A stretch of 19,973 bases of DNA, taken from NCBI GenBank assembly GCA_905199855.1, contig CAJKHY010000019.1, positions 1 to 19,973 of the forward strand. The letters are read 5' to 3'. Every line of letters begins with the position of its first letter. The stretch's first letter is position 1. Below the pieces are notes generated by a model. That model did not search any database. It was not told the origin of the DNA and saw only the letters and a list, made by a program, of their open reading frames with translations. The DNA comes from an uncultured Clostridium sp. Its GTDB lineage: Bacteria > Bacillota_I > Bacilli_A > RF39 > UBA660. Position numbers and translations under genes: made by a program. This document shows positions 6,503-14,620 of this stretch, piece by piece.

Positions 6503-7225
6503 TTGAATAATAACTTTTCATTTAATTATAATAAAGATTTAGGTGAAAAAAAAGTATATGTAGAACAAATAGAAGAAAACCCAAATAATAATGATTATAA
6601 TAACTATAATAATAAACAAACAAACAAGTATAAAATAATTGGTATATTACTTGGTGGATTTCTTGTTTTTCTTGTTTTATTTATTATATTAGGATTATCT
6701 ATTAGAAACAACATAGATAAAATTGACTTTGGTAATGATAAAGATACTACTATTAAAGATACTCCCAACAAAGATAATAATTATAGTGAATATACATATG
6801 ATATTAGTTATAAAATAGAAGATAAAACCAATTTATGTAAATATAAAATAACTACAAAGGATGAATATATTTACATTGTAAAAACTATTAATGATGTAAT
6901 TAGTAATTATGTAAGTTATAATGGTTATTATTATTTAATAGAAGAAAATGATTATAGATTAGTTTATGAGAGTCAAGTATTTGATATATTACCTTATCAA
7001 TTATTAGATATCAACAATATCAATAATTATATAAAATTAGGCACAGAAAATAATGATAATATTGTAAAAAGATATAATATTAAAATAAAAGATATAACCC
7101 TACTTGATAGTATAGATAACATAACTATAAGTTTAATAGCTAATGATTATGAAATAGATTATACTAATTTATTAAAACTATATGATAAATATGAATACTT
7201 TAAAGTAATAGTAAGTATGAAGTAG
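6503..7225 (+). CDS. Unknown single-pass membrane protein upstream of prepilin gene
   Basis: I do not recognise this 240-residue protein. It has an Asn/Tyr-rich cytoplasmic N-terminus (1-43), a membrane helix at 44-67, and an extracellular Asp/Asn/Ile/Lys-rich domain to the end with one Cys. The chosen TTG at 6503 sits eight bases after AGGAAG (6489-6494); the in-frame GTG at 6494 overlaps that site and is unlikely. It is nine bases before a prepilin-like gene, suggesting a joint role at the cell surface, perhaps as a pilus or pseudopilus assembly partner. That link is inference from position only. Confidence 0.75.
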   Translation: MNNNFSFNYNKDLGEKKVYVEQIEENPNNNDYNNYNNKQTNKYKIIGILLGGFLVFLVLFIILGLSIRNNIDKIDFGNDKDTTIKDTPNKDNNYSEYTYDISYKIEDKTNLCKYKITTKDEYIYIVKTINDVISNYVSYNGYYYLIEENDYRLVYESQVFDILPYQLLDINNINNYIKLGTENNDNIVKRYNIKIKDITLLDSIDNITISLIANDYEIDYTNLLKLYDKYEYFKVIVSMK

Positions 7226-7234
7226 GTGAGATTA

Positions 7235-7654
7235 ATGTTAAATAAAAAGGGATATACCCTAGTAGAATTATTATCAGTATTAGTTATTATTGGTATTATA
7301 GCATTAATTATTATACCAGTTAGCTTACGTAGTTTAGATATATCTAATGACAAAATAGAAGAAACATTCAAAGAAAGAATTAAAAATTTGGTAGATACTT
7401 ATATCTTGTTTAATATTAAAAATGTTGAACTAAAAGAAGAAGATACTACCGATGATAAATATTTAAAGACCGTTACTTTAAAAGATGTATTACTATATAA
7501 TAATATTTCTAATGTCGTTAATCCTAAAAACAGTATGGGTTGTAATATAGAAACATTAATTGATATATATAAAGATAAAAATAATAATTATTGTTTTAAA
7601 ATAGAATCTTTAGAATGTCTTACTAAAGATAAGATTATCAATACTTGTGGATGA
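7235..7654 (+). CDS. Type IV prepilin-like protein
   Basis: The 139-residue protein begins MLNKKG followed by YTLVELLSVLVIIGIIALI, the class III signal of type IV prepilins. Cleavage by prepilin peptidase would fall after Gly6, leaving Tyr at position 1 and the conserved Glu at +5. The rest is a small soluble domain with three Cys in the last third (CN, YCF and ECL), plus Cys138 near the end, which could form disulfides. No pilus ATPase, platform protein or prepilin peptidase is in the window, so the machinery must be elsewhere, or the protein is an isolated pseudopilin. The ATG at 7235 follows AGGTGAG at 7224-7230; an earlier GTG at 7226 overlaps that site. It ends with TGA, 11 bases before lspA. 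Confidence 0.85.
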   Translation: MLNKKGYTLVELLSVLVIIGIIALIIIPVSLRSLDISNDKIEETFKERIKNLVDTYILFNIKNVELKEEDTTDDKYLKTVTLKDVLLYNNISNVVNPKNSMGCNIETLIDIYKDKNNNYCFKIESLECLTKDKIINTCG

Positions 7655-7665
7655 GGGGGTTATTT

Positions 7666-8121
7666 ATGAAAAAAGTATATATTTTTGCATTAATTAGTTT
7701 AATTATAGATCAAATAGTAAAAATACTTGTATCTAATTATTTAATATTAGGTCAAACAATTAAAATAATTAATAACTTTTTTTATTTAACTTATGTTCAA
7801 AATAAAGGTGCTGCTTTTTCTATTTTAATTGGTTATAGATATATATTAATTATTATTACTTTTATCTTTTTATACTATTTACATAAATGTATAAAGAAAC
7901 AAAAAAGCTTTAATAAATTAGAAATTATTAGTTATGGATTATTATTTGGGGGCATAATAGGTAATTTAATAGATAGAATTATATATGGTTATGTTATTGA
8001 TTATTTTGATTTTATGATATTTAACTATAATTTTCCTATCTTTAATTTAGCGGATTCATTTATTGTAATTGGGTGTATAATATTAGTTATTAATTCTTAT
8101 TTAAAGGGGGAAGATTCATGA
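7666..8121 (+). CDS. lspA: Lipoprotein signal peptidase (signal peptidase II)
   Basis: LspA removes the signal peptide from prolipoproteins after lipid modification of the Cys. The 151-residue membrane protein has four hydrophobic segments, the NKGAAFSI block, and the two catalytic aspartates Asp103 (in GNLIDRI) and Asp130 (in FNLADSF). The ATG at 7666 has GAGGGGGT at 7653-7660; upstream ATGs overlap the end of the prepilin gene and are less likely. The stop overlaps the rluD start by four bases (ATGA), so the two are translationally coupled, an arrangement common in Bacillota. Confidence 0.95.
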   Translation: MKKVYIFALISLIIDQIVKILVSNYLILGQTIKIINNFFYLTYVQNKGAAFSILIGYRYILIIITFIFLYYLHKCIKKQKSFNKLEIISYGLLFGGIIGNLIDRIIYGYVIDYFDFMIFNYNFPIFNLADSFIVIGCIILVINSYLKGEDS

Positions 8122-9014
8122 AAATAGAAGTATTAGAAAATAATATAAGATTAGATAACTATTTAATTGATAAAATAGATAGTAGTAGAAGTAAAATACA
8201 AAAATTAATAAAAAATAACAGCATATTAGTAAATAATAAAAATACTAAAAGCAGTTATTTAGTTAAAATAGGAGATATTATTACTATAGATAATATAAAA
8301 GAAGAAGAAAATAGTAATATAGAACCTGAAGATATAAAATTAGATATTGTTTATGAAGATGAATATTTACTTGTTATTAATAAACCAAGTGGTATGGTAG
8401 TACATCCTGGATGTGGTAATAGAAATCATACCTTAGTAAATGCTTTAATGCACCATTCAAAGTTAAGTAATTTAGATAATATAAGACCTGGAATAGTACA
8501 TAGAATTGATGCTTATACAAGTGGTTTACTTATGGTAGCAAAAGATGATAAAACTCATAGGGAACTTGCTTTAGAATTAAAATCAAATAAAGCAAAGAGA
8601 AAGTACTTAGCTTTAGTACATGGAGTCATTGTAGAAGATACAGCCACGATTGATGCTCCAATAGGAAGAGATATAAAAAATAGAAAAAAAATGTGTGTAA
8701 CTTCTGCTAATTCTAAAGATGCAGTAACTCATATTAAAGTTCTTGAAAGATACAAAGACACAACATTTATAGAATGTAGTCTTGAAACTGGTAGAACACA
8801 CCAAATAAGAGTCCATTTAAGTTATATTAATCATCCAATAGTAAATGATAGTGTATATGGTTATAAAAAACAAATTAATCCTACATTTGGCCAAATGCTT
8901 CATGCTTACACATTAGGCTTTACCCATCCTGTTACTCATAAATACTTAGAGTTTAAAGTAGATCCACCTAAAGAATTCATGGAAATATTAAATTATTATA
9001 AAGTTAATTCATAA
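8118..9014 (+). CDS. rluD: Ribosomal large subunit pseudouridine synthase, RluA/RluD family
   Basis: The protein (298 residues) converts specific 23S rRNA uridines to pseudouridine; RluD-type enzymes act around helix 69, though the exact site is inferred from family and from the position after lspA. An S4 RNA-binding domain spans about 9-60. The catalytic domain includes INKPSGMVVHPG and GIVHRIDAYTSGLL, with Asp131 as the catalytic aspartate. The usual HRLDKDTSG is HRIDAYTSG here, a mild variant. The family block ETGRTHQIRVHL is intact. The 3' end overlaps the convergent tspO gene by 11 bases. Confidence 0.93.
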   Translation: MKIEVLENNIRLDNYLIDKIDSSRSKIQKLIKNNSILVNNKNTKSSYLVKIGDIITIDNIKEEENSNIEPEDIKLDIVYEDEYLLVINKPSGMVVHPGCGNRNHTLVNALMHHSKLSNLDNIRPGIVHRIDAYTSGLLMVAKDDKTHRELALELKSNKAKRKYLALVHGVIVEDTATIDAPIGRDIKNRKKMCVTSANSKDAVTHIKVLERYKDTTFIECSLETGRTHQIRVHLSYINHPIVNDSVYGYKKQINPTFGQMLHAYTLGFTHPVTHKYLEFKVDPPKEFMEILNYYKVNS

Positions 9015-9450
9015 CAGTAATAGTAAGAGACAAAATTAAAGCAAATAGATTCCAAATAATATAAGGAATTAAATATTTAGAAACACTTTTATCATAATTA
9101 TAAGTTGCCTCATATAAGTAAAGACTACTCATAAAAACAATTACAGTATCCACAAAAGAAAGAAACAAATTTTCTAAGTTAAAAAACAAAATAGTAAACA
9201 ACTGATTAGATAAATAATTAATAAGTAATACTTTCTTATAAGCTTTATCACTTGTTGGATAAACCTTATAAATAGTATAAGCAATTAAAATAAATAAAAT
9301 CGACCAAACAATAGGAAATATAATTTTTGGCGGAGCAAAAAATGGTAAATTTAGACTATTATAATAATTATATTTTTTATAAGATAATATACTACTAAGA
9401 AACCAAGGAAATAAATATAGAATATATTTTAATATTTTTTTAAATTTCAT
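9004..9450 (-). CDS. tspO: TspO/MBR family membrane protein
   Basis: The 148-residue protein has the five-helix pattern of TspO, which binds porphyrins or related ligands and has a regulatory or scavenging role in bacteria. Diagnostic blocks are LPFFAPPKIIFPIVWSILF in the first loop and second helix, NYLSNQ in the middle, and PYIIWNLFALILSLTI in the last helix. A few usually conserved Trp residues are replaced by aliphatic ones. The start has an ideal site, GAGGTGG on the minus strand at 9454-9460. It shares a 63-base divergent control region with the rhomboid gene and its tail overlaps rluD. Confidence 0.88.
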   Translation of the reverse strand: MKFKKILKYILYLFPWFLSSILSYKKYNYYNSLNLPFFAPPKIIFPIVWSILFILIAYTIYKVYPTSDKAYKKVLLINYLSNQLFTILFFNLENLFLSFVDTVIVFMSSLYLYEATYNYDKSVSKYLIPYIIWNLFALILSLTITVMN

Positions 9451-9460
9451 TATCCACCTC

Positions 9461-9513
9461 TTTATTTATTTTATGTTTTTTAGTATAATATTATTACATT
9501 AAAGGAGGAAAAA
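9461..9513. promoter_or_regulatory. Compact divergent promoter region, tspO / rhomboid
   Basis: On the plus strand TTTATT (9461-9466) and TATAAT (9484-9489) are 17 bases apart, followed by the AAAGGAGG of the rhomboid gene. On the minus strand the same AT-rich core gives TATACT or TATTAT. The near-symmetric sequence around TAATATTA suggests one core serving both directions. Confidence 0.45.
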
Positions 9514-10650
9514 ATGCAAGTTGAAACAAAAGATTCAAACATTATGAAATTAATGCATTATTTTATTACTAGTGAACATTATAATCCTGTATTATTACAT
9601 GGACTTGAAGATGAAATATGGCTTGAAAATATGAATAGTCCATATAAAGTAGTTAGGATTGTTAACCATTATATTCATAATAATGAACAATTAGATTTTG
9701 ATATTTTTAAATTTAAACATATGTTAAAATCGTTACAAAAGCAAACTTTTTGTTATAAAATGAAAGTTTTAAATATCTATGTTGATTTAGGAGATAATGT
9801 TAATTTAAAAGAAGATGATGTCTGTGATAATATTTATTTAAATAATTTAACTGATTTGAATAGAAAAAACATTATAGAGGTATTTCCTGATATCATTGAT
9901 AAAACCAAATATAAAGAAAAAGGCCTTGAATTGTATACTAAATTAGCCGGTGATATCAATGAGTATAACAGACAAAAAAGTTTGGAAGCAGAAAAACTAT
10001 TTGGAAAAAGAAAACCTATTATTACTTATCTTATTATATCAATGTGTGTAATAATGTTTGCTTTGATGTATATTTTTGGTAAAGGTTCTTATGATAATTT
10101 AACCTTACTTAAATTCGGGGCTAATCTTGATGTGTTAGTAAAAAATGGAGATTATTATCGTTTACTAACATGTGCTTTCCTTCATATTGGAATTATGCAT
10201 TTATTACTTAATATGTATGCATTATATGTTATAGGACCTCAGGTAGAAAGCTTTTATGGTAAATTTAAATTTATTATCATTTACATAATAAGTGCTATAA
10301 GTGGGAGCATGTTATCCATAGCATTTTCTCATAATGTTATTTCTGCTGGTGCTTCTGGAGCAATATTTGGGCTACTAGGATCATTATTATATTTTGGTTA
10401 TTATTATCGACCATATTTAGGCAATGTCATTAGAAGTCAAATATTACCAATTATAATTATTAATTTAATATTCGGTTTTGTTGCTGAAGGCATTGATAAT
10501 GCAGCCCACATTGGAGGTTTAATCGGTGGCATACTGGCCTCAATAGCGGTAGGAATAAGCAATAAAGATAGTAAAGGGGATAATATTCATGGTATTATCT
10601 TACTAGCAATATATTTAACATTTATAATCTATTTAGTCTTTATAAGATAA
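9514..10650 (+). CDS. Rhomboid intramembrane serine protease, YqgP-like
   Basis: Rhomboids cleave membrane proteins inside the bilayer. This 378-residue protein has a soluble N-terminal domain (about 1-168), followed by about seven membrane helices. The active site is Ser281 in GASGAIFGLLG with His332 in AHIGGLIGG; His229 and Asn233 in HLLLNMYAL are the oxyanion-loop residues. The architecture of a large cytosolic domain plus seven-helix rhomboid matches Bacillus YqgP/GluP, which takes part in membrane-protein quality control. The start has a near-perfect AAAGGAGG. A terminator follows directly. Confidence 0.93.
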   Translation: MQVETKDSNIMKLMHYFITSEHYNPVLLHGLEDEIWLENMNSPYKVVRIVNHYIHNNEQLDFDIFKFKHMLKSLQKQTFCYKMKVLNIYVDLGDNVNLKEDDVCDNIYLNNLTDLNRKNIIEVFPDIIDKTKYKEKGLELYTKLAGDINEYNRQKSLEAEKLFGKRKPIITYLIISMCVIMFALMYIFGKGSYDNLTLLKFGANLDVLVKNGDYYRLLTCAFLHIGIMHLLLNMYALYVIGPQVESFYGKFKFIIIYIISAISGSMLSIAFSHNVISAGASGAIFGLLGSLLYFGYYYRPYLGNVIRSQILPIIIINLIFGFVAEGIDNAAHIGGLIGGILASIAVGISNKDSKGDNIHGIILLAIYLTFIIYLVFIR

Positions 10651-10652
10651 GG

Positions 10653-10680
10653 GAATGTGTCAAGAATACATTCTTTTTTT
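10653..10680 (+). terminator. Intrinsic terminator after the rhomboid gene
   Basis: GAATGT (10653-10658) pairs with ACATTC (10668-10673), followed by seven T residues. The last T is also the first base of the next promoter's -35 box. Confidence 0.8.
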
Positions 10681-10708
10681 TGCATTTTTTTAAATAATAT
10701 GGTATAAT
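10680..10708 (+). promoter_or_regulatory. Promoter TTGCAT-17-TATAAT
   Basis: A consensus TATAAT at 10703-10708 with TTGCAT at 10680-10685, 17 bases apart, lies directly before the M23 peptidase gene. It is packed against the preceding terminator. Confidence 0.75.
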
Positions 10709-10730
10709 ACTTATGAAGGTAGGGAATTAA

Positions 10731-11936
10731 ATGAAAAACAAATTCAAAAATATAATCTATATTGTCATTGTGATTTCTCTATTGGTTGTACCATTTACTA
10801 ATACAAGTGCTAAGACACTTTATGATATGAATAAAGAATTAGAAAACTTAAAAAATCAAAAGAGAATCGCCGACAATAACAAAAAAATGACAGAACAAGA
10901 AATAAAAAACGTCGAAAAAAGTATTTATGACAATTCTGTTGCAATAGAAAATACCAGAAATGAAGTAAAAAAAGCAAACGAAGACATCGAAAAATCAACA
11001 GAAGAAATAAAAAACAAGAAAAATGAAACCAAAGAATTACTTAAATTCTTGCAAAAATCTAATGGCGAGAATGTTTACCTAGAATACATCATGGAAGCTG
11101 ATTCATATACCGAATTAATATACAGATATTCAGTTGTCAATCAAATATCTAGTTATAACAATAAAGTAATGGCAGATCTAGAAGAATTAATTAAAAAGTT
11201 AGAAAAAAGTAAGGTTGATTTAGCTGAAAAAGAGAAAAAATTACAAAATCAAATTAGTGAATTATCTAGTAAAAAAATATCCTTAGGAAACAAATTAGTA
11301 GGATATACCGAAGGTGTAACATCAGTAGAAGAAGACATTAAAATATTACAAGACGAAATTAATTATTACAAAAACACCTTAGGTTGCTCATTATATCAAG
11401 ATATCAATGCTTGCGTATCTATCGCATATTCCTCATCATTTAGATATCCCCTAGTAAGCGGTAGAGTAAGCAGCCTATATGGAGGTAGAAATTTAGGAGA
11501 CTTCCACTACGGACAAGACTATGGTGTAGCAGAAGGAACCAAAGTATATGCAGCAGCCGCGGGAAAAGTAGCTTACATTAGATATAGATCAACATGTGGT
11601 GGAAACCAAGTGTATATCTATCACAATGTCAAAGGCAAACTTTATACAACAATGTATTTACATTTATTATCGATAAATGTTTCAGTAGGACAAAATGTTA
11701 CCTCAGAAACTGTTATAGGTTTATCAGGTGGTGGTGATACAACAACTTCGCCAAACCCTATATATTGTCCATGGAGGAAAACTGGTAAAGGATATGATAA
11801 ATGTTCTTGTGGAGCTCACTTACATTTCCAACTTGTGGAAGGACATCGTGTAGCGGGAGCAAGTAACTATACAATAAATCCAAAAGAAATCTTCCCAAGT
11901 TTAACTCACATTGGAGCATCTTGGAACAGAAGATAA
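10731..11936 (+). CDS. Secreted coiled-coil M23 (LytM-type) peptidoglycan peptidase
   Basis: The 401-residue protein has a signal peptide or anchor (about 7-28, then NTSAK) and a long Lys/Glu-rich coiled coil to about 215. A C-terminal M23 domain covers about 235-395. The zinc ligands are His259 and Asp263 (HYGQD), with His363 and His365 in the GAHLHFQL block; YLHL is also present. The domain layout matches EnvC/PcsB-like proteins that cut peptidoglycan at division or activate other hydrolases. Because the metal residues are intact, it is probably enzymatic. A Cys-containing loop (YCPWRKTGKGYDKCSCG) just before HxH is an unusual insertion. It is preceded by its own promoter and ends with a terminator. 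Confidence 0.9.
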   Translation: MKNKFKNIIYIVIVISLLVVPFTNTSAKTLYDMNKELENLKNQKRIADNNKKMTEQEIKNVEKSIYDNSVAIENTRNEVKKANEDIEKSTEEIKNKKNETKELLKFLQKSNGENVYLEYIMEADSYTELIYRYSVVNQISSYNNKVMADLEELIKKLEKSKVDLAEKEKKLQNQISELSSKKISLGNKLVGYTEGVTSVEEDIKILQDEINYYKNTLGCSLYQDINACVSIAYSSSFRYPLVSGRVSSLYGGRNLGDFHYGQDYGVAEGTKVYAAAAGKVAYIRYRSTCGGNQVYIYHNVKGKLYTTMYLHLLSINVSVGQNVTSETVIGLSGGGDTTTSPNPIYCPWRKTGKGYDKCSCGAHLHFQLVEGHRVAGASNYTINPKEIFPSLTHIGASWNRR

Positions 11937-11942
11937 ATCATC

Positions 11943-11964
11943 AAGGCTAGCTTAGCCTTTTTTT
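11943..11964 (+). terminator. Intrinsic terminator between M23 peptidase and P-type ATPase genes
   Basis: AAGGCTA (11943-11949) and TAGCCTT (11953-11959) pair around GCT, followed by a T-run to 11964. The AGGAGG of the ATPase gene starts on the very next base, and no separate promoter is visible, so the ATPase gene seems to depend on read-through. Confidence 0.85.
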
Positions 11965-11975
11965 AGGAGGCACTT

Positions 11976-14276
11976 ATGAAAGGACTTACTAATCAAGAAG
12001 TACAAACAAGATTAAAGAAGAAAAAAAATAACAATTTAGATAACAATTACTCAAATACCATTAAAAACATTATTATAAGTAATATATTTACTTTATTTAA
12101 TTTAATTAATATCTTTTTAGCCATCTTAGTAATATTTACTGGAGAATATACTAACCTATTATTTATCTTTGTCATAGTAATTAATACCATCATTGCCATC
12201 CACCAAGAAATAACCTCAAAAATCATTATCGATAACCTAAAATTAACTATTCAAGATAAAGTAACCACATTAAGAGAAGGTAAGAAAGTACAAATCAACG
12301 AAAAAGATATCGTTATTGATGATATCATTTTCTTAAAGCAAGGAGATCAAGCAATTGTCGACGCCAAAGTCGTAACCAGTGATTTATGCGAAGTAGACGA
12401 ATCCATTATCACTGGAGAATCTACAAATATAATAAAGAAAAAAGACGATAGAATATATTCAGGAACAATCATCGTTTCAGGCACCGCTACCTGCAAAGTT
12501 ATTGCCTTAGGCAGTGATACCTATGCTTCTAAACTAGTAGAAAACACTAAAAACATAAAAACAAACGAAACATTCCTAAGAAAAAACCTAAACAAAATAC
12601 TCAAATTAATCATGATAATTATTATTCCTTCAATGATTCTACTATTCATATCTTCCTATTACTTTAATCACACATCATTAAATCAAGCCATCTTATCGAC
12701 AGTCGCAGGAGTAATCGGTATGATTCCATCAGGACTAATCTTACTAACCAGCATAACATCATCAGTCGGCATCATAAAAATGGCAAAAAAAAATGTTATC
12801 ATCCAAAAACTAAATGGTATCGAAACCTTAGCGAGCATAGACACATTATGCCTAGATAAAACAGGAACTATCACCGATTCCACCTTCAGTGTCGCTGAAG
12901 TAATCGCCTTAGACAAAAAATATGAAATAAATAACATCATCAAAAATATGAATAGCACAAACATTAACGAAACAGACAAAGCCTTAGACAAATACTTTAC
13001 CAAAACAAAAAATTACAAAGTATTAAAAAAAGTACCATTCTCTTCATATCGCAAATGGAAAATGGTAACCTTTGAAAAAGAAAACACCTTTATTCTTGGA
13101 GCTTTAGAATACATTTGTGAAAATCCAAAAAAATACTATAATTACATAAATAAATACTATGAAGAAGGCTACCGCGTACTTACCTTAATGCATTCAAATG
13201 ATATAACATCAAACAACAATTTACCAAAAGAAAGAAAAGTAATAGCTTTCATAATACTAAAAGATAATATTAGAAAAAATGTTGAAAATACACTTACATA
13301 TTTTCAGAAACAAGGAGTAGATATCAAAATATTATCAGGTGATAACCCCATAACAGTATCTAAAATAATGAAACAAATCAACTACCCACATTATGATAAA
13401 TATATAGACTGTTCTACCTTACCTAATGACTACTACAAAATAAAAGAAATAGTTAAAAATAATCATATTTTTGGTAGAGTAACACCATATCAAAAACAAC
13501 AAATCATCAAAATATTAAAAGAAGAAAAAAACATTGGAATGATAGGGGATGGAGTAAATGACATATTAGCCCTAAAAGAAGCAGACTGTTCCATTGCTTT
13601 AAATTCAGGTATACAAGCGGCTAAAAATGTTTCCCAAATAGTATTAATCGATTCAGACTTTACCAAATTACCCGATATTGTAAAGGAAGGAAGAAGAGTA
13701 ATTAACAACATGCTTAAAGTATCTAGTCTGTATCTAGTAAAAACTATCTATTCATTTTTACTAACTGTATTATCAATATTATTATCATTCAATTATCCAT
13801 TTTACCCAATACAATTAACTTTAATAGGAAGTTTATGCGTAGGACTACCATCATTTATCTTAGCATTAGAACCTAACAACGAAAAAGTAGACAAAGATAA
13901 TTTAAACAAAGTTTTAGCATTCTCAATACCATCAGGTATAACAGTATGCATCAATGTATTACTATTACTATTAGTAACAAAAATATTCCATCTAAATATA
14001 GAAAATTATAAAATGGCACTTGTGGCATCAACAGGCATAATTAATCTAATAATAATAAATAATATTAGCAAAAACTCTACTAAAATAGCCAAAATCCTAC
14101 TTAGCATATGCGGAATAACATTCACCCTATCACTTTTAATATTCTATAAAATATTGTTATTACCTAAATACAATATATATATATTACTAATGATTATATT
14201 ATATTTTATAATAGATAAATATTTAATTAAATATCTAAAAATAGCCTATGAAAATATTATCTTAAAAAATAAATAA
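11976..14276 (+). CDS. Cation-transporting P-type ATPase, CtpE-like
   Basis: The 766-residue pump has the actuator motif TGES in VDESIITGESTN, the phosphorylated Asp294 in DKTGTITD, and the hinge GDGVND at 524-529. Hydrophobic segments lie near 30-52, 55-78, 207-227 and 238-262, with about six more at the C-terminus. The pattern GMIPSGLILLTSIT before the phosphorylation site resembles the CtpE group, linked to calcium uptake in mycobacteria. In many calcium pumps the fourth helix has PEGL; here Ser replaces the Glu, so the ion is uncertain. There is no N-terminal heavy-metal domain. The start has AGGAGG at 11965-11970, directly after a terminator. Codons here use more C in the third position than in neighbouring operons. 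Confidence 0.9.
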   Translation: MKGLTNQEVQTRLKKKKNNNLDNNYSNTIKNIIISNIFTLFNLINIFLAILVIFTGEYTNLLFIFVIVINTIIAIHQEITSKIIIDNLKLTIQDKVTTLREGKKVQINEKDIVIDDIIFLKQGDQAIVDAKVVTSDLCEVDESIITGESTNIIKKKDDRIYSGTIIVSGTATCKVIALGSDTYASKLVENTKNIKTNETFLRKNLNKILKLIMIIIIPSMILLFISSYYFNHTSLNQAILSTVAGVIGMIPSGLILLTSITSSVGIIKMAKKNVIIQKLNGIETLASIDTLCLDKTGTITDSTFSVAEVIALDKKYEINNIIKNMNSTNINETDKALDKYFTKTKNYKVLKKVPFSSYRKWKMVTFEKENTFILGALEYICENPKKYYNYINKYYEEGYRVLTLMHSNDITSNNNLPKERKVIAFIILKDNIRKNVENTLTYFQKQGVDIKILSGDNPITVSKIMKQINYPHYDKYIDCSTLPNDYYKIKEIVKNNHIFGRVTPYQKQQIIKILKEEKNIGMIGDGVNDILALKEADCSIALNSGIQAAKNVSQIVLIDSDFTKLPDIVKEGRRVINNMLKVSSLYLVKTIYSFLLTVLSILLSFNYPFYPIQLTLIGSLCVGLPSFILALEPNNEKVDKDNLNKVLAFSIPSGITVCINVLLLLLVTKIFHLNIENYKMALVASTGIINLIIINNISKNSTKIAKILLSICGITFTLSLLIFYKILLLPKYNIYILLMIILYFIIDKYLIKYLKIAYENIILKNK

Positions 14277-14291
14277 CATTATATGTTATTT
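14271..14291 (+). terminator. Hairpin at the end of the ATPase gene
   Basis: AAATAACAT and ATGTTATTT form a perfect nine-pair stem around TAT, overlapping the stop codon. There is no long T-run, so it may be a 3'-end stabiliser or a weak terminator. The stretch 14292-14426 shows nothing else. Confidence 0.4.
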
Positions 14292-14426
14292 GCTATTCGC
14301 ATTTTAATTCATAAGAAAAAAATAATAATAAGCTTATATTAACAATTTAATATACTTATTGTAATTTTATATAATTAAGAGCATAACATATACATATAAG
14401 AACAAAATAAAAACATAAAAATATTC

Positions 14427-14455
14427 TTGACAACAAAAGAAAAAAGTAGTATATT
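14427..14455 (+). promoter_or_regulatory. Consensus promoter TTGACA-17-TATATT for the repeat RNA
   Basis: A perfect -35 (14427-14432) and a near-perfect -10 (14450-14455) are 17 bases apart. Transcription would start near 14462 and pass through the 34-base repeats to the terminator at 14621-14647. Confidence 0.85.
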
Positions 14456-14518
14456 AATTACATGAGTGATATATTAGAAAGAATATATAATATATATTAC
14501 TTATATAATAAAAAAGCT

Positions 14519-14620
14519 GGTGATTCCGACCATGACAGGAAATGAAAAAAGCGGTGATTCCGACCATGACAGGAAATGAAAAAAGCGGTGATTCCGACCA
14601 TGACAGGAAATGAAAAAAGG
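14519..14620 (+). repeat. Three tandem 34-base direct repeats
   Basis: Units start at 14519, 14553 and 14587 with a strict 34-base period and no spacers. They are identical except for the final base of the third unit (GG instead of GC). Each has GGTGATTCCGACC, then ATGACAGGAAATG, then an A6 linker. Confidence 0.97.

Noticed and set aside
14462..14545. 27-residue frame starting exactly at the predicted transcription start and ending in the first repeat
   Set aside because: No ribosome binding site; a leaderless gene is possible but the tandem structured repeats with a 34-base (non-triplet) period fit an RNA element better.
14519..14620. CRISPR array
   Set aside because: The 34-base units are contiguous with no spacers, and no cas gene is present.
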